The notes under the pieces were generated by a model that worked only from the letters and a program-made list of their open reading frames with translations, did not search any database and was not told the DNA's origin. A DNA stretch of 64,000 nt from Posidonia oceanica (lineage: Eukaryota > Streptophyta > Magnoliopsida > Alismatales > Posidoniaceae). Positions 12,232 to 24,449 of the stretch are shown one piece after another. A program made the translations under genes and the position numbers. The first letter of the stretch is position 1. Each line of letters starts with the position of its first letter. Location of the stretch: the NCBI GenBank assembly GCA_037176725.1, contig JAZBRS010000026.1, positions 150,671,501-150,735,500 on the forward strand, given 5' to 3'.

Positions 12232-13134
12232 GAGACGACGACAAGCCCCTGCAAAAACTGCTGTAACCCTTCTCACTCCCAGAGAAGATCTCACACATGA
12301 AAGCTAAATTACAACTCTTTTCTCTTTTCTTTATGTCCCAAAATACTTTAGCTAGGTGGAAATGATGCTCTCTCTAGCTTGGGAAATATCTCTCAAATGA
12401 TGTGAGTGGAATGCTCAAAGGAAATGATGTGAATTTAGCTCAACTAAGTATATATGATGTGCAATATACTTGTCTAATCTCTGGTGTCAAATATGAGTAT
12501 AGTGGTGTCCTATATATAGGCGTATACTAATTTAGACACATGTAAAATGAGCTTACAGTTCTCTCAAACGTTCACAAACGGCTACAGATTCGGTATGCCG
12601 AAATTAATCAGTCGACCGAAATTCACAACGGTCGGATACTTCGGTATACCAAAATTTTTTGGTGTGCCGAACGTAAACTTGGTTGTGAAAACAGATAGCC
12701 TAGATTTCGGTATACCGAAGTATTTTGGTATGCCAAAGCAGGTCATTGCTGTGAACACTAATATTCCCTGATTTGGTATACCAAAAATATTCGGTATGCC
12801 GAATTGGCCTGTTTTAGCCCTATAATGATTTTAATCAATGAATTGTGTGTTTTGAGGCTATGGATATTTTCCTAATGCACTATGGGGGTGTTTGGGAGAT
12901 TATTACAATTTCCTAAAATACAATACTCTTTTACATGACTCTTTACATATAACTTTAGTCTTCAATCTTTAAATGATTTATCTTGATTTGCCTTGCTCTT
13001 TCATGTTGATTTCTTCATTTGCCAGTATCATCTTCTTCAAGTTCATGAGATCTTCTTTCTAGACCTATTAAGAAGGTTAGCTCACAAATATGTTTTGTTA
13101 TAATCAAAACCGAGATGAGGCATTTTTGCCAACA
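12232..13134 (-). repeat. Copia-type LTR remnant interrupted by Tat element A
   Basis: The sequence is homologous along its length to the copia LTR at 36151-37266 (minus orientation), including the TATA box region (12510-12520), a cluster of TTCGGTATACCGAA-like motifs (12585-12810), CTATGGGGGTGTTTGGGAGATTAT-like sequence and the terminal GCCAACA at 13134. The remainder of this LTR must lie left of element A, outside the window. Whether it is a solo LTR or part of a full element cannot be told. Confidence 0.75.
12510..12810 (-). promoter_or_regulatory. TATA box plus upstream TTCGGT(AT/CG)ACCGAA motif cluster in copia LTR
   Basis: On the minus strand CCTATATATAGG (12520 to 12510) is preceded by repeated near-palindromes such as TTCGGTATACCGAA (12704-12717) and related TCGACCGAA, GGTATGCC and GGTATACC half-sites up to 12810. 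The same arrangement recurs in the other two copia LTR copies of the window. The position just upstream of TATA suggests a cis-regulatory cluster. That function is inferred. Confidence 0.5.
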
Positions 13135-13329
13135 TCCTCTCCTCCTAGGTTTTCTAGCTTTTCATTAGTTGGAGTGCCTGTCTATCTATAGATATTCACA
13201 TACCCTTTTTTTTTCAAAGAAAAAAATATTTTGTGTTTTACTAGCCAAATCTGGATTTTGCTTTGCTTTTCCCTTCGTAACACCTCATCCCTAGGGTTAT
13301 TGTATTACCATAGCTTCAGATTTAACTAG
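13135..13329. other. Probable host intron sequence between copia LTR and Tat solo LTR
   Basis: This 195-bp strip lies between a copia LTR end and the ACTAG target duplication of the next insertion. Without that insertion it would continue directly into 25284-25349 and the GlyRS exon. It has no recognisable coding content or repeat family, which fits an intron of the interrupted gene. Confidence 0.5.
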
Positions 13330-15954
13330 TGTAGACACCCCATTTTGACACCTGGCAGCGGATCAAACTTGGAGGAATGAGCTCGGAAGCAGTGGATTCA
13401 ACCATTCCACCAAAAACCCTCAAAACCAGCCTTTTCACCCAAATTGACCCAAAACCCCACTTTCAACCATAAACTTCACCTAAACATTCCCAATTGCCCA
13501 AAACTTACCAAACCAAACCCTAACCTAAGTCCAAAACCCATTGGTGGCTCAAGGACAAGGCAATGGGTCTAGATTTCATTATTCGAGCCCAATCCACTGA
13601 GTTGCATGCTTAGTCGCCACTCACAGAGGTGACTAGATCCTGTCGCAACTCTTAGCGGTGACTGGGTTTGTCACCAGCGAGACCGGCGACTTTTCTGCAA
13701 CTCAAGCCACTGCTTGAACTTTCCCGTGCGGCCGCTGCCAGCCGTCGACCACCGTCTCCTGCCACCCATCCCCTCCCACTTACTACCTCACTACCTCCAC
13801 CCACTAGCCGACAGGAACCACTTACTTGACTTGCCATTCGTCCTTTCCCCCACACTCATAGACCTCTCCACTGCCTTCGTCGGCTGCCTGGCACGATGAC
13901 TTCGTCGTCCTCTCCACTGACCCACACTTACTTCCATCCTCTCACCACTTACTCGGCCTGCAAAAATCGGTCTTCTTCCCACTCTCACGCCACTCACTTC
14001 CCCTTCGTCCTCGCGTGCAGAGCCAACCCATCCAAAAAAACTCCACCGCCGACCAAACCCACAAGAGGGCTCTCACTCAAGGGGACACACACACTTGATT
14101 CCAAGGCAATTGAGTGTCCTCCTGATCCACCCACACACTCCTCTCACTCGAGGAGGGGAGACATTCACACAGACACTCACATTTGCAACCCACGGCCAAG
14201 AGTGAACCCATCATCTCCGGCAACACTTCCATCCATTCTCCTCCCTAGCCACTCAAACCAGAGTGCGTCGTAGCAATCCAGGAACACTCCAGCACACCCC
14301 AGCTTCCTCCCAAGCTTTTCAAATCTTTGTTTCGCATCCCGAACCACCACCATGACCTTGCCACCGTTCCTCCTTGTTTGCCGCTGGCCAACACTGCCAG
14401 AAGCCACCCCGTGGCACCAAACTTCATCAAATCGTGCACACACCATCTCTTGGTAGCTACGAACTCAGCCCAATCCTCTAGAGTAGCAGCCGCTCCCTCC
14501 TACGTCGCAACAACCTCAACACCGGCGAGCCACGTTGGGGAGCCACTTCACGTGCCCTCGTAGGTGAATGATCCTATCACTAGCTTTGTCATGCTTCGTA
14601 CTTACTTTCTAGATATTTAGTTAGATTTTAGGAGCTTTCCTTAGCCGTGCTTAGCTTCCTTCTCTAGCGCCGGAGGATTGCCAGGTTAGGCGCCAGCGTG
14701 AGCGGCGACTAACCTGCTCCTCCAGCTGCCTGCCAGCTGGACTTTGGGTCGTTGCTTTAATCGACCCAAAGCTCCATTTTTATTGTTCTTTGCATGTTTG
14801 TGATCATGGATGTTTGCTTTACATGTTCATATAATTATATCATCATTTTGCATAGCCATGGGTTCCAGATTTGGTCCCAAAGTTGGCAGTTTAAGCAACT
14901 AGAGTTGCAATGCTGTTGCCAGTGTAACCGTCGACTAACTTGCAACTTTTGGCAGCTCTCCGGTCGAACTTGAGGCCGCTGTATCTTGGGACCTAGGCGT
15001 CCATTTCACAGTTTGTTTGCATCATCATAAACCTGAATAGGCCATCTTCATTTCAATGCATTCAGTTTGCCATTTCGCATCATTTAGCTAGTTTGTTTTC
15101 GACCATGAAGTTTGCTGTTTGGAAACACTATGCATGCCTCTGTCGCCAGTGTCCCAGCCGACAAGCTCAGGTGCTGCTTACATCGGCAACTGGGTTCAGT
15201 TGTTGCTTTGACAGGCGACGTGTGCCTCGCTGATCTCACTGGTGACATGCATTGTTGCCATTCGAGGAGGTGACCTAGGCTATAGCTCAGACAGTAGCCA
15301 GAGCCACCCCTGCAGTCGCTTTGCATCTTGTTTATTTCACTCATTCGCTTTCAACTTTGCTTCCCGAGTTTGTTTATCGTCTCTTTGCAGCATTTTGACT
15401 TTGATCAGATTTCTAGCATGTTTTCATTAAACTCTATGTGTTTTCACAAACACATGTTACATGTCTCTTCTTCGCATTGCATGGTTTTATTCCGACGTTT
15501 TGTTTCTCACCTGCATTTAGGACGATAATACTTACTGTCTGGAGTTCTTTTGAACCAGGGTACGCCTGATTCAGAACACTGGCAGCGCTGCTGAGCACAT
15601 AGACTGCACGTTTAATTTCAATCATGCATCATGGCATCCTAAGCATGTAATTAAGCAAGTTTAAGCATTCATTAGGCATTCATAGCATCTCTCGCCCCTC
15701 GGGCGTACAGTAAAGGCAAGCAATTGCTGGCATTCTTGCATATGCAAGCTAGAAGCCTAGAAAGACCGATTTTGGATGTATCGGGGGTGCCTAACACCTT
15801 TCCCATGCGTAGCAGGAGTCTTTACCCTTTCTCTTGGCCCGCAATGACCATTATGCCCTCATCCTAAGCACGAGTCATATCATTGCATAGCATTGCATCC
15901 CTTTGCATGTTTTTCATGCATTTCCCTAGTTTTCCTTGTCTTCTGATTTAATAG
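13330..15954 (+). repeat. Left half of the Tat solo LTR
   Basis: It begins with TGTAGACACCCCATTTTGAC and includes the conserved block CGGGGGTGCCTAACACC (about 15780-15800). It is C-rich at 13700-14570 on the plus strand, the strand-opposite counterpart of the purine-rich tract in the minus-oriented LTRs. No gene is recognised. Confidence 0.8.
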
Positions 15955-18900
15955 TGTAGTAATCTCGGTGTTCAGATCATCCATGCACACTGCCAAAAGC
16001 TCACGTGCACTGATCAGAATCAGGTTCACTATTAGCGGCTATGTCCGAGGAGGAAGGCTCAACTCAAAAATACTTAAAGCAGGAAAAAAAAAGAGAAGAA
16101 AAGGAGAAGATAAGACAATTCTGAGTCGCCACTGTGTCTACTATATCGGGAGACAAGGAAAACCGGGGAAATGCGTGAATAAACACGTAAAACCAAGCAA
16201 AAGATGCAAAGTAGGGCAATGCAAGAGAAAAGGGATGCAAATGAATGCAAATGATATGACTCACGCCTAGGATAAGGGCAATATGGTCATTGCGGGCCAA
16301 AAGACTGAGCAAGGACTCCTGTTACGTGCGGGGAAGGTGTTAGGCACCCCCGACACGCCCGAGAATCGGTCTTTCTAGGCTTACGCTCGCATACGCAGGA
16401 AAATGCAGCTTTTGAATGCCTAAGTGCTAATGAATGTCTAATTAGATGCTCATAGGTGTGCTCTAAGTGATGGGATGCAATGCAAGAAAGTAAACGTGCA
16501 GTCTAATCGCTCAGCAACGCTGTCTGTGTTCCGAACCGGGCGAACCCTGGTCCGTGAGAACTCTAGGCAGTAAGCACCACTGCCCTATATGCAAATGCAG
16601 ACGAAAGAACAAAACATCGGTAAAAACCAAGCAATGTAGGCGACATGCAAGAGAAAACAGCATAAAACATGCAAAACGGTGCGAAAGACAAAGCGGCATG
16701 CAAAACGGTGCGGGAAAACAAGATCGGCACGTAAAACGGTGCGAAAGACAAAGCAAGCACGCAAAATGGTGCAAGAAACAGAGCAGGCACGCGAAACAGA
16801 GCCAAAAGCGAAGCGAGCATGCAAAACGGTGCGAAAAAAAAAGCCGACATGCAAAACGGTGCAAGAAAACAAAGCAAGCATGCAAAACAGTGCAAGAAAC
16901 AAGGATCGGCATGCAAAACGGTGCCAAGGCAAGCGAGATAAAACATCGATAAAGCCATGCAGATGCAGATGCAAAAAGGAAGAGCAAGAGAAGCAAAGGG
17001 GAGGCAAACAATGTGAGTATGAGAACCAACACCATTTAAGGGTCACACAATATAGGTGTGAAGACCTACAAAGGGGAAAGGAAGCAAGTGGAAGGATTAC
17101 CACTGTTCTATGACCGTTTCCCACTAATCCATCCCACAACGTGTCTCACACGCTGCCAAAAGCTCGTGGTGCGATCGGATCGTGGAAAAGGGGGAAGAAA
17201 GTCGCAATTAGTAGTGAATCCAGGGGAAACTCGACCCAAAACACTGAGGATACGCGAAAAGGAGAGATAGAGTTGATAGATAGGAAGAGAGGGACCTAAT
17301 CTACATGCTCGAGAAGACGAGAAGCAAAAACAATGCATGCAATGCAAATGGTGTGCAAATGAAGTGCTGTGCAAGGGTTCAGAAGGACTTACCTTGGATC
17401 TGAAGCCTGATCTGAGAAGTACTTGGTCTGCATTGATATGCGCTCCACCGGGGTTGTCCAGGTAGGTTGGTTGAGAAGATCCGGCGGCCCGATCAGAAGA
17501 TATGCAGGCTTCAAGGCAGAAGGACCAGAACAAGGGAGAAGAATGGATCTAAGTGTAAAGGAGGTCCTAGGGGTGTGCAAAACAGGTCCTCCCACGTAAA
17601 TGGGAGCTAGGAATGCTTAAGTGTGTGCAAGGATGCCAAATGCAAAGAGGCATGAGTGCAATGCATGCAAAAATACAAGAAAAGGACCTAAGAATGACTT
17701 TTTAGAAAACTTAAGGACCTATATGCAAGTTTTGAAAAAGTGGAGGGACCTAAGTGCAAGGATTTGAAAAATTAGGGGCTTATAAGCAAGGTTTTTGAAA
17801 ACTTGAGGGGCTGAATGCAATTAAAATAAAACACAAGGTCTGAAATGCAATTTAATAAGGAAAACATGCATTTAAATGAGTTTTGTAAACATGCAATGGA
17901 CTTACATGCAATTTTGAAACATGCAAGGGTTAAAATGCAATTTTATAAGGTAAAATATGCTTTTGGAAGGTCTGTGAATGCAAACAGTGGACCTATGTGT
18001 GATTTTAAAACATGCAGGGGCTAAAATGCAATTTTATAAGCAAAAGTATGCAGAAAAATGAAATTTGTAAACATGTAGAGGACCTATGTGTGATTTTAAA
18101 ACATGCAGGGGCTAAAATGTAATTTTATAAGGAAAAAAGCAAGAAAACAGATGCTGTATATGCAAATGAAGGACTGGAATGCAAAAATCAGAAAATATGG
18201 GATGGAAATGCAATGCGGTAAGAAAAGATGAAAATTAAATGATTTAACAACAGATCAGAGGACTAAAAAGTAAATAAAATAAAGAGGAGGACTGAAATGC
18301 AATTTCATAAGATAAAAACAGCAGATTAAATGAGTTTATCAACCAGAGGACTAACATGCAAGAATAAAAAGATGCTGGACTGAAAAATAAAGAACAAAAA
18401 CTATAATTGAACTACAACAGGATCATTATGTAAATAAAAAAAGTAACTGGATTGGAAATTAAATGGACAGAAACTTAAATGAACTGGAACTGGATTGGAA
18501 TGTAAATAAAATAAATAACTGGGCTGGAAATAAAGAAAAGTAAATAAACTATAACTGCAGAGGACCTAGAAGTAAATAAAAAAACATTCTAGGCTTAAAC
18601 TAAAATAAAACTTAAAGAAATACACAGCAGTTGGACCAACATGTAATTTAGCAGAACTTTAGGTTTTTTATGCAATTTCATATGATTTTAATTCAAACTT
18701 AAATGATTCTTAAACGATGCCAAGACTGGAAAGCATTAAAATAAATTAGCAGGGCAAATAAGCAATTTTTGGTAAAATAAGCATGATAAAGAAAAATAAA
18801 TGCACAATGAAATGGAGGAGGAAGATGCCACTGTAGCACAATGCTACTAGTGGCTGGAGACGGAGGAGGAGGGCTGCTGGTGAGGCGCAGATGCGGCGGC

Positions 18901-21900
18901 AACGTGCTCCGAAGCTGTACGGAGGTCTGGGCGACGTCGGCGGGCCGTGACGCAGCCTGGAGCAGACCGGAGAGGGCGGCGGAGGTCTGTAGGACTTCTA
19001 GAGACTGAGCGGACGATCGGAGCGACGAGGGAGGATTCTGGAGGCAGGGCTGCATTCCTAGAGGTTGTGTGGACCTCGGACGTTTGTCGGAGCGACGTTC
19101 TGCAGCTGGAGCGGCGGTTCTGGTTCGGAGCTCGCTGGAGAAGAAAGGGAGACGGCGGCGCTGACCAGCGAGAGAGGAAGGGAAACCCCTATCTGAGGGG
19201 TGGAAAAGCAAGAGAAGGAAAGAAGTAGACTAATGGAGAAGAGAAGAACCTGATTCGCTGTCCGGAGCGTCCCCCCGACGTGGGTGGGTTCTGCAGATGC
19301 CGGTGGTGGCTGTCCGGCTGCTGGAGGGGTCGTTGGCGGCTTGCGATCGTCTGGAAACACTCCGCGTGGTCCTCCGATGCTTCCTGAACGGCTGGAGCGA
19401 AGCTTTGCAGACCGGAGCGAAGAATGGAAGTTTCGGGTGCACAGTAGGTTGCTTGAGGTGGGGGGAAGTGTATGCTGCTCTTTGGATTGAATGGAAGTTG
19501 CCGGCGAACTTCTGGATGCTCAGTGAGTGTGAAGGAGGGCTTAGGTTGGTCTGTGGAGGCTTGGAAGGTAAGATGGCAGTTGAATGGATTTCTGGATTAG
19601 AAAGTGGCTAAGTGTTTGCTGTGGGGGGTTTGGTCTGTGGTGAGAATTGGGGGGGAAGCTTAGGTGGGTTAGGAAGGTGATGTTTTGGTGGTTTGCTGGG
19701 AGAAGTTTGGGGAGATTTGCGGGTCTGTAGTGTCGGGAATTTTGAGAGGAGGTGGTGTTGGGTTCTGCTGTGGATTCAGGTGGTGTTGGGGCGATTTCTG
19801 GGGTGGATTGGCTGTGGAATGGAGGGGGTGGATTGCTGGAAGTTGGGTGGATTGGGGGATGAATCTGGAGTGGATTGGGAGGCTGTGAAGGCTTAGTTTC
19901 AGTGGAAAGGAAGAGGAGGAAGAGGTCTGAAATTTGCTAAGGCAGAGGAGGAGAATTGAAGGTGGCTCTTGCTCTCAAGACGCTCTCTCTCTCAGGGTGA
20001 CGAAAAGGTGTGGAAGGAAGAGGACAACTTCTGGTTTTATCGGGGGCACGAGGCTGCTGGGCGCGCTGAAGATTTTTGAATCCACCGGCGCGGGCAGCTG
20101 CTGCTGATGGAGAGAGGCGGCCGGCAAGGGTGACTGGCAATTAATGCCCCCCGGAAGAACCGCTGAGAGAAGAGAGGGCTGTAGGTGGAGGTGACTGAGA
20201 GGGAGGAAATTGAATTTCAAAGAAGAGGAGGGAGTGTTGGTTTCACGGGAAGAAGAAGCTGAAGAAGGAAGAGGAAGAAGAAGGGTGGAAGGGGAGAAGT
20301 GGCTGTGGGCTAGGCCTGACGTGGAAAAAAAAAGAAAGAAAAAGACAAGAAGGAAGGAGGGAGAAGGCCAACGGGCCGGACCAAGAGAGAAAGGAAAATT
20401 GAAAAAGAAAGAAGAAGAAAGGAAGAAAAAGAAAGGAAGAAGAAGAAGGAGAAAATAAGATAAAAATAAAAAAGTTTTGAAAACACTTTTTAAAGTAGTT
20501 GTTTTTATGTTAGGGTTTTTAATTAGGTTTTTTAAAGATTGTTTTTTAATTAGTTAATTAGGATTAGAAAGAGTTTTAGTTTTGATTTAAGTTTTTAGGA
20601 TTTAAGTTTTCTTTAAATTGTTTTTGATTTGGTTTAAATGTTTGTTATGTTTTTTTAGTTAAGTTTTTCTTGTTAGATTGGGATTTTTAATTAGGCTTTT
20701 TAATGGCTTGCTTTTTAATTAGTTAGGATGAGTTTTAGGTTTTTTTGATTTTAGTCTTTAGGATTCTCCTTAAGTTTTCTTTAATTTGTTTTTTGATTTT
20801 GTTTGTTAAGTTCTTTTAATATTCTTTTTAGTTAAGTTTTTTTTTTGTTAAGTTTTTAATTAAGTTTTTAAATTGTTTTAAATTTTTTGATTGTTTCTTT
20901 TAGTTTTGTTACTTGTTTTTTTTTTTAAATTATTTATCTTAGGGTTTCTTAATTGCTTCTTTTTCCTTTTCCTTTTTTCCTAGTTTTTGTTTTATGTTAT
21001 TTTTAAAAGGGCTTTTGTTTTTTTGTTTGTTTTGATTCTATTTTTCTTTTGTTGTTTTTTAATTGCTTTTTCTTTTGTTTGTTTTGTATTTTTTAGATTG
21101 CATTCATGGTTTCCTTTTTTAGTTGGACTTAGTTAGGTTTTTGTTTTTAATTATTTGTTTAAGTTTTTAATTATTTATTTTTAGGATTTTGATTTGTTTT
21201 TTCCTTGTTTTAAAGTTTTAAAGGTTTTTAAAGGTTTTTTAAAGATTTAGTGGAAGGAAGGAAAAGAAAAAGAAAAGGAAGAAGAAAAGGAAGAAATGGA
21301 GAAGGAAAGAAGAAAGAGAGGAGTGGAAGGAAAATAAATATTAGAAAATCAAGGAATAAGCTAAAAATAAGATAAAAATATAAATAAAATACAGAAGAGA
21401 TAGATGCACAAGGTGGGTCCACAGCCAAGTAAGAAAAAGAGAGAGAAGGGAGTGAAAAGACGGAGAATAAGAAGGAGAGAGAGAGGAGAGAGAAAAGAAT
21501 AATTTGGATAAATGAAGGGGTTAAAGGTTTAGGAATGAGGTAAAATTTGGTGAGTGTGTGGTCTGGGGTCTCTAGTGTTGGACCTAGCGTTTGGATTTGG
21601 ATTTTGGAAGGTTTTGGAGGGGTTTTGAGGTGTAGAAAAAGGGTAGTTTTGCCTAGGTTTTTCTAGGATTTTTGGGAGTGGTTTTGGTTTGAAAATTTTA
21701 AGGATTTTTGGTGGGTTTGCTAAGTTAGGAAGGATGAGTTTTCCCATGGTTTTTGGGTAGTTTTTGGGCTTGGGAAATGAGTGTAATTCTAAGTTAGGTT
21801 TGGACTTGATTTGAAGAGATGGATGAAAGGAAAAGTGTAGGGTTGGACCTAGATTTGGATTCAGAAGCCACCAGAAGATTCCAATTGATTCAGCCTGTCA

Positions 21901-21916
21901 AAATGGGGTGTCAACA
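15955..21916 (-). repeat. 3' LTR of Tat element B (6.0 kb)
   Basis: The LTR runs on the minus strand from TGTTGACACCCC (21916) to GATTACTACA (15955). It has the same order of sections as the LTR at 7113-12231: T-rich 20470-21240, purine-rich 19900-20460, GC-rich 18820-19700, TGCAAATGC-like repeats 17580-18720, and a tandem block of GCAAAACGGTGCGAAA-type units (about 16640-16930) that creates spurious Cys/Phe/Leu-rich frames. A PBS-like TGGCGACTC sits inside the LTR near 16122-16131. The conserved GGTGCCTAACACC block is at about 16336-16348. Confidence 0.85.
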
Positions 21917-21932
21917 GATGCCCCTCCCTAAG
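21917..21932 (-). other. Polypurine tract of Tat element B
   Basis: The minus strand reads TTAGGGAGGGGCATC directly before the LTR start TGTTGACACC. Its position and G-richness fit the plus-strand primer of reverse transcription and identify 15955-21916 as a 3' LTR. Confidence 0.65.
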
Positions 21933-22449
21933 CAAGGTCAAGCGAAGCGAGGCCGCTACTCAGGGTTGACAACACACCCCATCTGACCAACGGGAGCAGA
22001 AGTTTGCTATTGGCGTGAGCTACTTATTCGGCGGATGCACCGAATGTCGTAGCCCGTTGCTGCAATGCAAAATGTAGGTGTAGATGAATGGAATGCATTG
22101 TATGCAATGCATGCTAATGCTGATGCAATGCAAATGTTAGTGCAAAAGTTAGTACAGATGTGAGAATGCTGATGCAGTACAAATGATGCTGATGATGCTA
22201 GTTTAGCATGCAATGTTAGAAAAAAGGAGTGCAGAGAGGATGCAAAAGGAATGCTAAAAGAAACCGCGATGTAGCGTAAAAATCTGGCAGCTAGCCCAAA
22301 CTTGTGCAACAAGGCGAGAGAGAAAAGTGTAGCTTGTCCCTACTTGAGGGAGCAAGCAAGCAAAAAAGAAGCGAATGGAGAGGGGCAAACTCTCCTATCG
22401 CGGGGGGATGTAGGGCTTTGTCTTCCTGGAACAAAGTCGCGCGAAGAAG
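21933..22449 (-). other. Non-coding region between repeat array and PPT of element B
   Basis: The stretch contains TGCAATGCAAATG-type short repeats (about 22070-22200) and no coding frame with recognisable similarity. It appears to be element UTR. Confidence 0.45.
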
Positions 22450-23505
22450 GTGATAAGATGTCGGACTTATCGGCCGGATAGTTTACGGTCCTATCAACCG
22501 GAAGCGATAGTTTACGGACCTATCAACCGGAGGCGATAGTTTACGGTCCTATCAACCGGAGGGTGCAGTTGTGAGTGATAGTTACTGGATATCAGCCGTA
22601 AAACATGATTGTGCAGGATAGTTTACGGTCCTATCAACCGAGAGCGATAGTTTACGGGCCTATCAACCGGGAGCGATAGTTTGTGGGCCTATCAACCGGG
22701 AGCGATAGTTTATGGGCCTATCAACCGAAAGCACAATCCATGAGTGATAGTTACTGGTTATCAGCCGTATAACGCAAATGCCCGCGATAGTTTACGGTCC
22801 TATCAACCGGAGAGCGATAGTTTACGGTCCTATCAACCGGAAGCGATAGTTTACGGGCCTATCAACCAGAAGCGATAGTTTACGGGCCTATCAATCGGGA
22901 GCGATAGTTTACGGTCCTATCAACCGGAAGCAATAGTTTACGGTCCTATCAACCGAAAAGGGCATTTGCGAGTGATAGTTACTGGATATTAGCCGTATAA
23001 CATGATTGGCGTAGCGATAGTTTACGGTCCTATCAACCGGAAGCGATAGTTTACGGGCCTATCAACCGAGAGCGATAGTTTACGGGCCTATCAACTGGGA
23101 GTGATAGTTTACGGTCCTATCAACCGGAAAGCGCAATCATGAGGGATAGTTACTGGTTATCAGCCGTATAATGCAATTGCAGGTGATAGTTTTGGATATC
23201 AGCCAAAGATGAGTTTTGGATCATCAGCCAGAGAATGATAGTTTACGGTCCTATCAACTGGAAAGAGCAATTGCAAGGGATAGTTACTGGATATCAGCCG
23301 TATAACGTAATTGCAGGTGATAGTTTTGGATATCAGCCAAAGATGAGTTTTGGATCATCAGCCAGAGAATGATAGTTTACGGTCCTATCAACCGGAAGGT
23401 GCAATTACGAGGGACAGTTACTAGATGTCAGCCATATAACACAACTGCAGGATAGTTTTGGATATCAGCTAAAGATGATAGTTTACGGTCCTATCAACCA
23501 GAAAG
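22450..23505. repeat. Higher-order tandem array of GATAGTTTACGGTCCTATC units
   Basis: About 20 copies of a 28-29 bp unit (GCGATAGTTTACGGTCCTAT and variants) occur in blocks of about 3, 4, 6 and 4, then singly. The blocks are separated by about 55-bp spacers that contain GATAGTTACTGGATATCAGCC. Each unit carries an inverted pair GATAG...CTATC around a 9-nt loop. The array lies between the coding segment and the 3' LTR of Tat element B, where Ogre-like elements often carry tandem repeats. No coding function is seen. Confidence 0.85.
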
Positions 23506-23509
23506 AGAG

Positions 23510-23692
23510 GTGATTGATTGATTGATTGATAATTGATTGATTGATTGATTGATTGAGAAAAGGATGATTGATTGATTGATTGAGGATTGATTGATTGATT
23601 GATGATTGATTGATTGATTGAGAAAAGGATGATTGATTGATTGATTGAGGATTGATTGATTGATTGATTGATGATTGATTGAATGATAAGAT
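23510..23692. repeat. GATT microsatellite
   Basis: A (GATT)n tract, interrupted by short GAGAAAAGGAT and GAGGATT spacers. The minus-strand SINQ-rich open frames over it are repeat artefacts. Confidence 0.9.
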
Positions 23693-23940
23693 ATCGAACT
23701 TATCGACCGGCAAATGAATAAAAGAATAGAATGATAAGATATCGGACTTATCGGCCAGCAAAGAGAGGATGATAAGATATCGGACTTATCGGCCAGCAAA
23801 GAAGGGATGATAAGATATCGGACTTATCGGCCGGCATATGAATAGAATGATAAGATATCAGACTTATCGGCCGGCAAAGAGAGGATGAAAGAATAGAATG
23901 ATAAGATATCGGACTTATCGGCTGGCAAATGAATGAGTTT
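23691..23940. repeat. Tandem hairpin units GATAAGATATCGGACTTATC
   Basis: Six units of about 35-50 bp carry GATAAGATATCGGACTTATC followed by GGCCGGCAAA. GATAAG and CTTATC form a 6-bp inverted pair around an 8-nt loop. A further diverged copy, GATAAGATGTCGGACTTATC, stands at about 22451-22470 at the opposite end of the array. Confidence 0.85.
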
Positions 23941-23997
23941 CGCGAGAGCAAATCATCCCATGATACCAAGAATATCACAGGGGAAAGAGAGGGGGAA

Positions 23998-24076
23998 TGA
24001 TACCAAGGGGCGATCAAAAGATGCCCCTGGTATCAGGATGATGCCAGGGGTTGGCTAGCGCATCCTTGGCATCAAA
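23998..24076. repeat. Two adjacent imperfect hairpins with TGATACCA / TGATGCCA arms
   Basis: TGATACCAAGGGGC (23998-24011) pairs with GCCCCTGGTATCA (24023-24035) with one bulged A. About 4 bp on, TGATGCCAGG pairs with CTTGGCATCA (24064-24073). They extend the hairpin series of element B. Confidence 0.7.
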
Positions 24077-24449
24077 AACAGAGGGTGAAGGCAAAACTGA
24101 CGTGTTTGCCAGACGAGTAGTTTGGGGTACCAGCCCGGTGAAGATCCGAATGACGGTGCTCGGCGGCTTTGCTTGCTTGAACGGCGTGGGTCAGCACTCG
24201 GATTGGTTGAAGAGGACTTTCTTGCAATGTTTGGCAGCAAGTCTGGCCAAGGGCCCTGTAGATATGATTGATATGATTATGCATGCAGTTGAAGCTGGTT
24301 TGGAAGGCAAAAAGGTGGCTCAGAATGCTTTTGTATTGATAGAACTTGATTACATGCATGTGACAGGCCAAGAGATACAGCATAAGACAAAACAGGCAGA
24401 CAGCTACATAGATGCTCTAGTCGGTCCCGTGCCTTCTTTGCCCTTCTAG
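24077..24449. other. Element B stretch with no recognised function
   Basis: A plus-strand open frame of 132 codons covers 24051-24449, but it has no domain I recognise, is shared with a minus-strand frame and has no counterpart in the other Tat elements of the window. I treat it as chance. Confidence 0.3.

Noticed and set aside
22450..23505. CRISPR-like array of 28-29 bp repeats
   Set aside because: Units are adjacent without unique spacers, the context is a plant retrotransposon, and there are no cas genes. It is a tandem repeat of hairpin units.
23483..23799. Ser/Ile/Asn/Gln repeat proteins on the minus strand
   Set aside because: These are translations of the GATT microsatellite.
24051..24449. 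132-codon plus-strand frame
   Set aside because: No recognisable domain, no homologue in the other Tat elements, and it overlaps hairpin repeats at its start.
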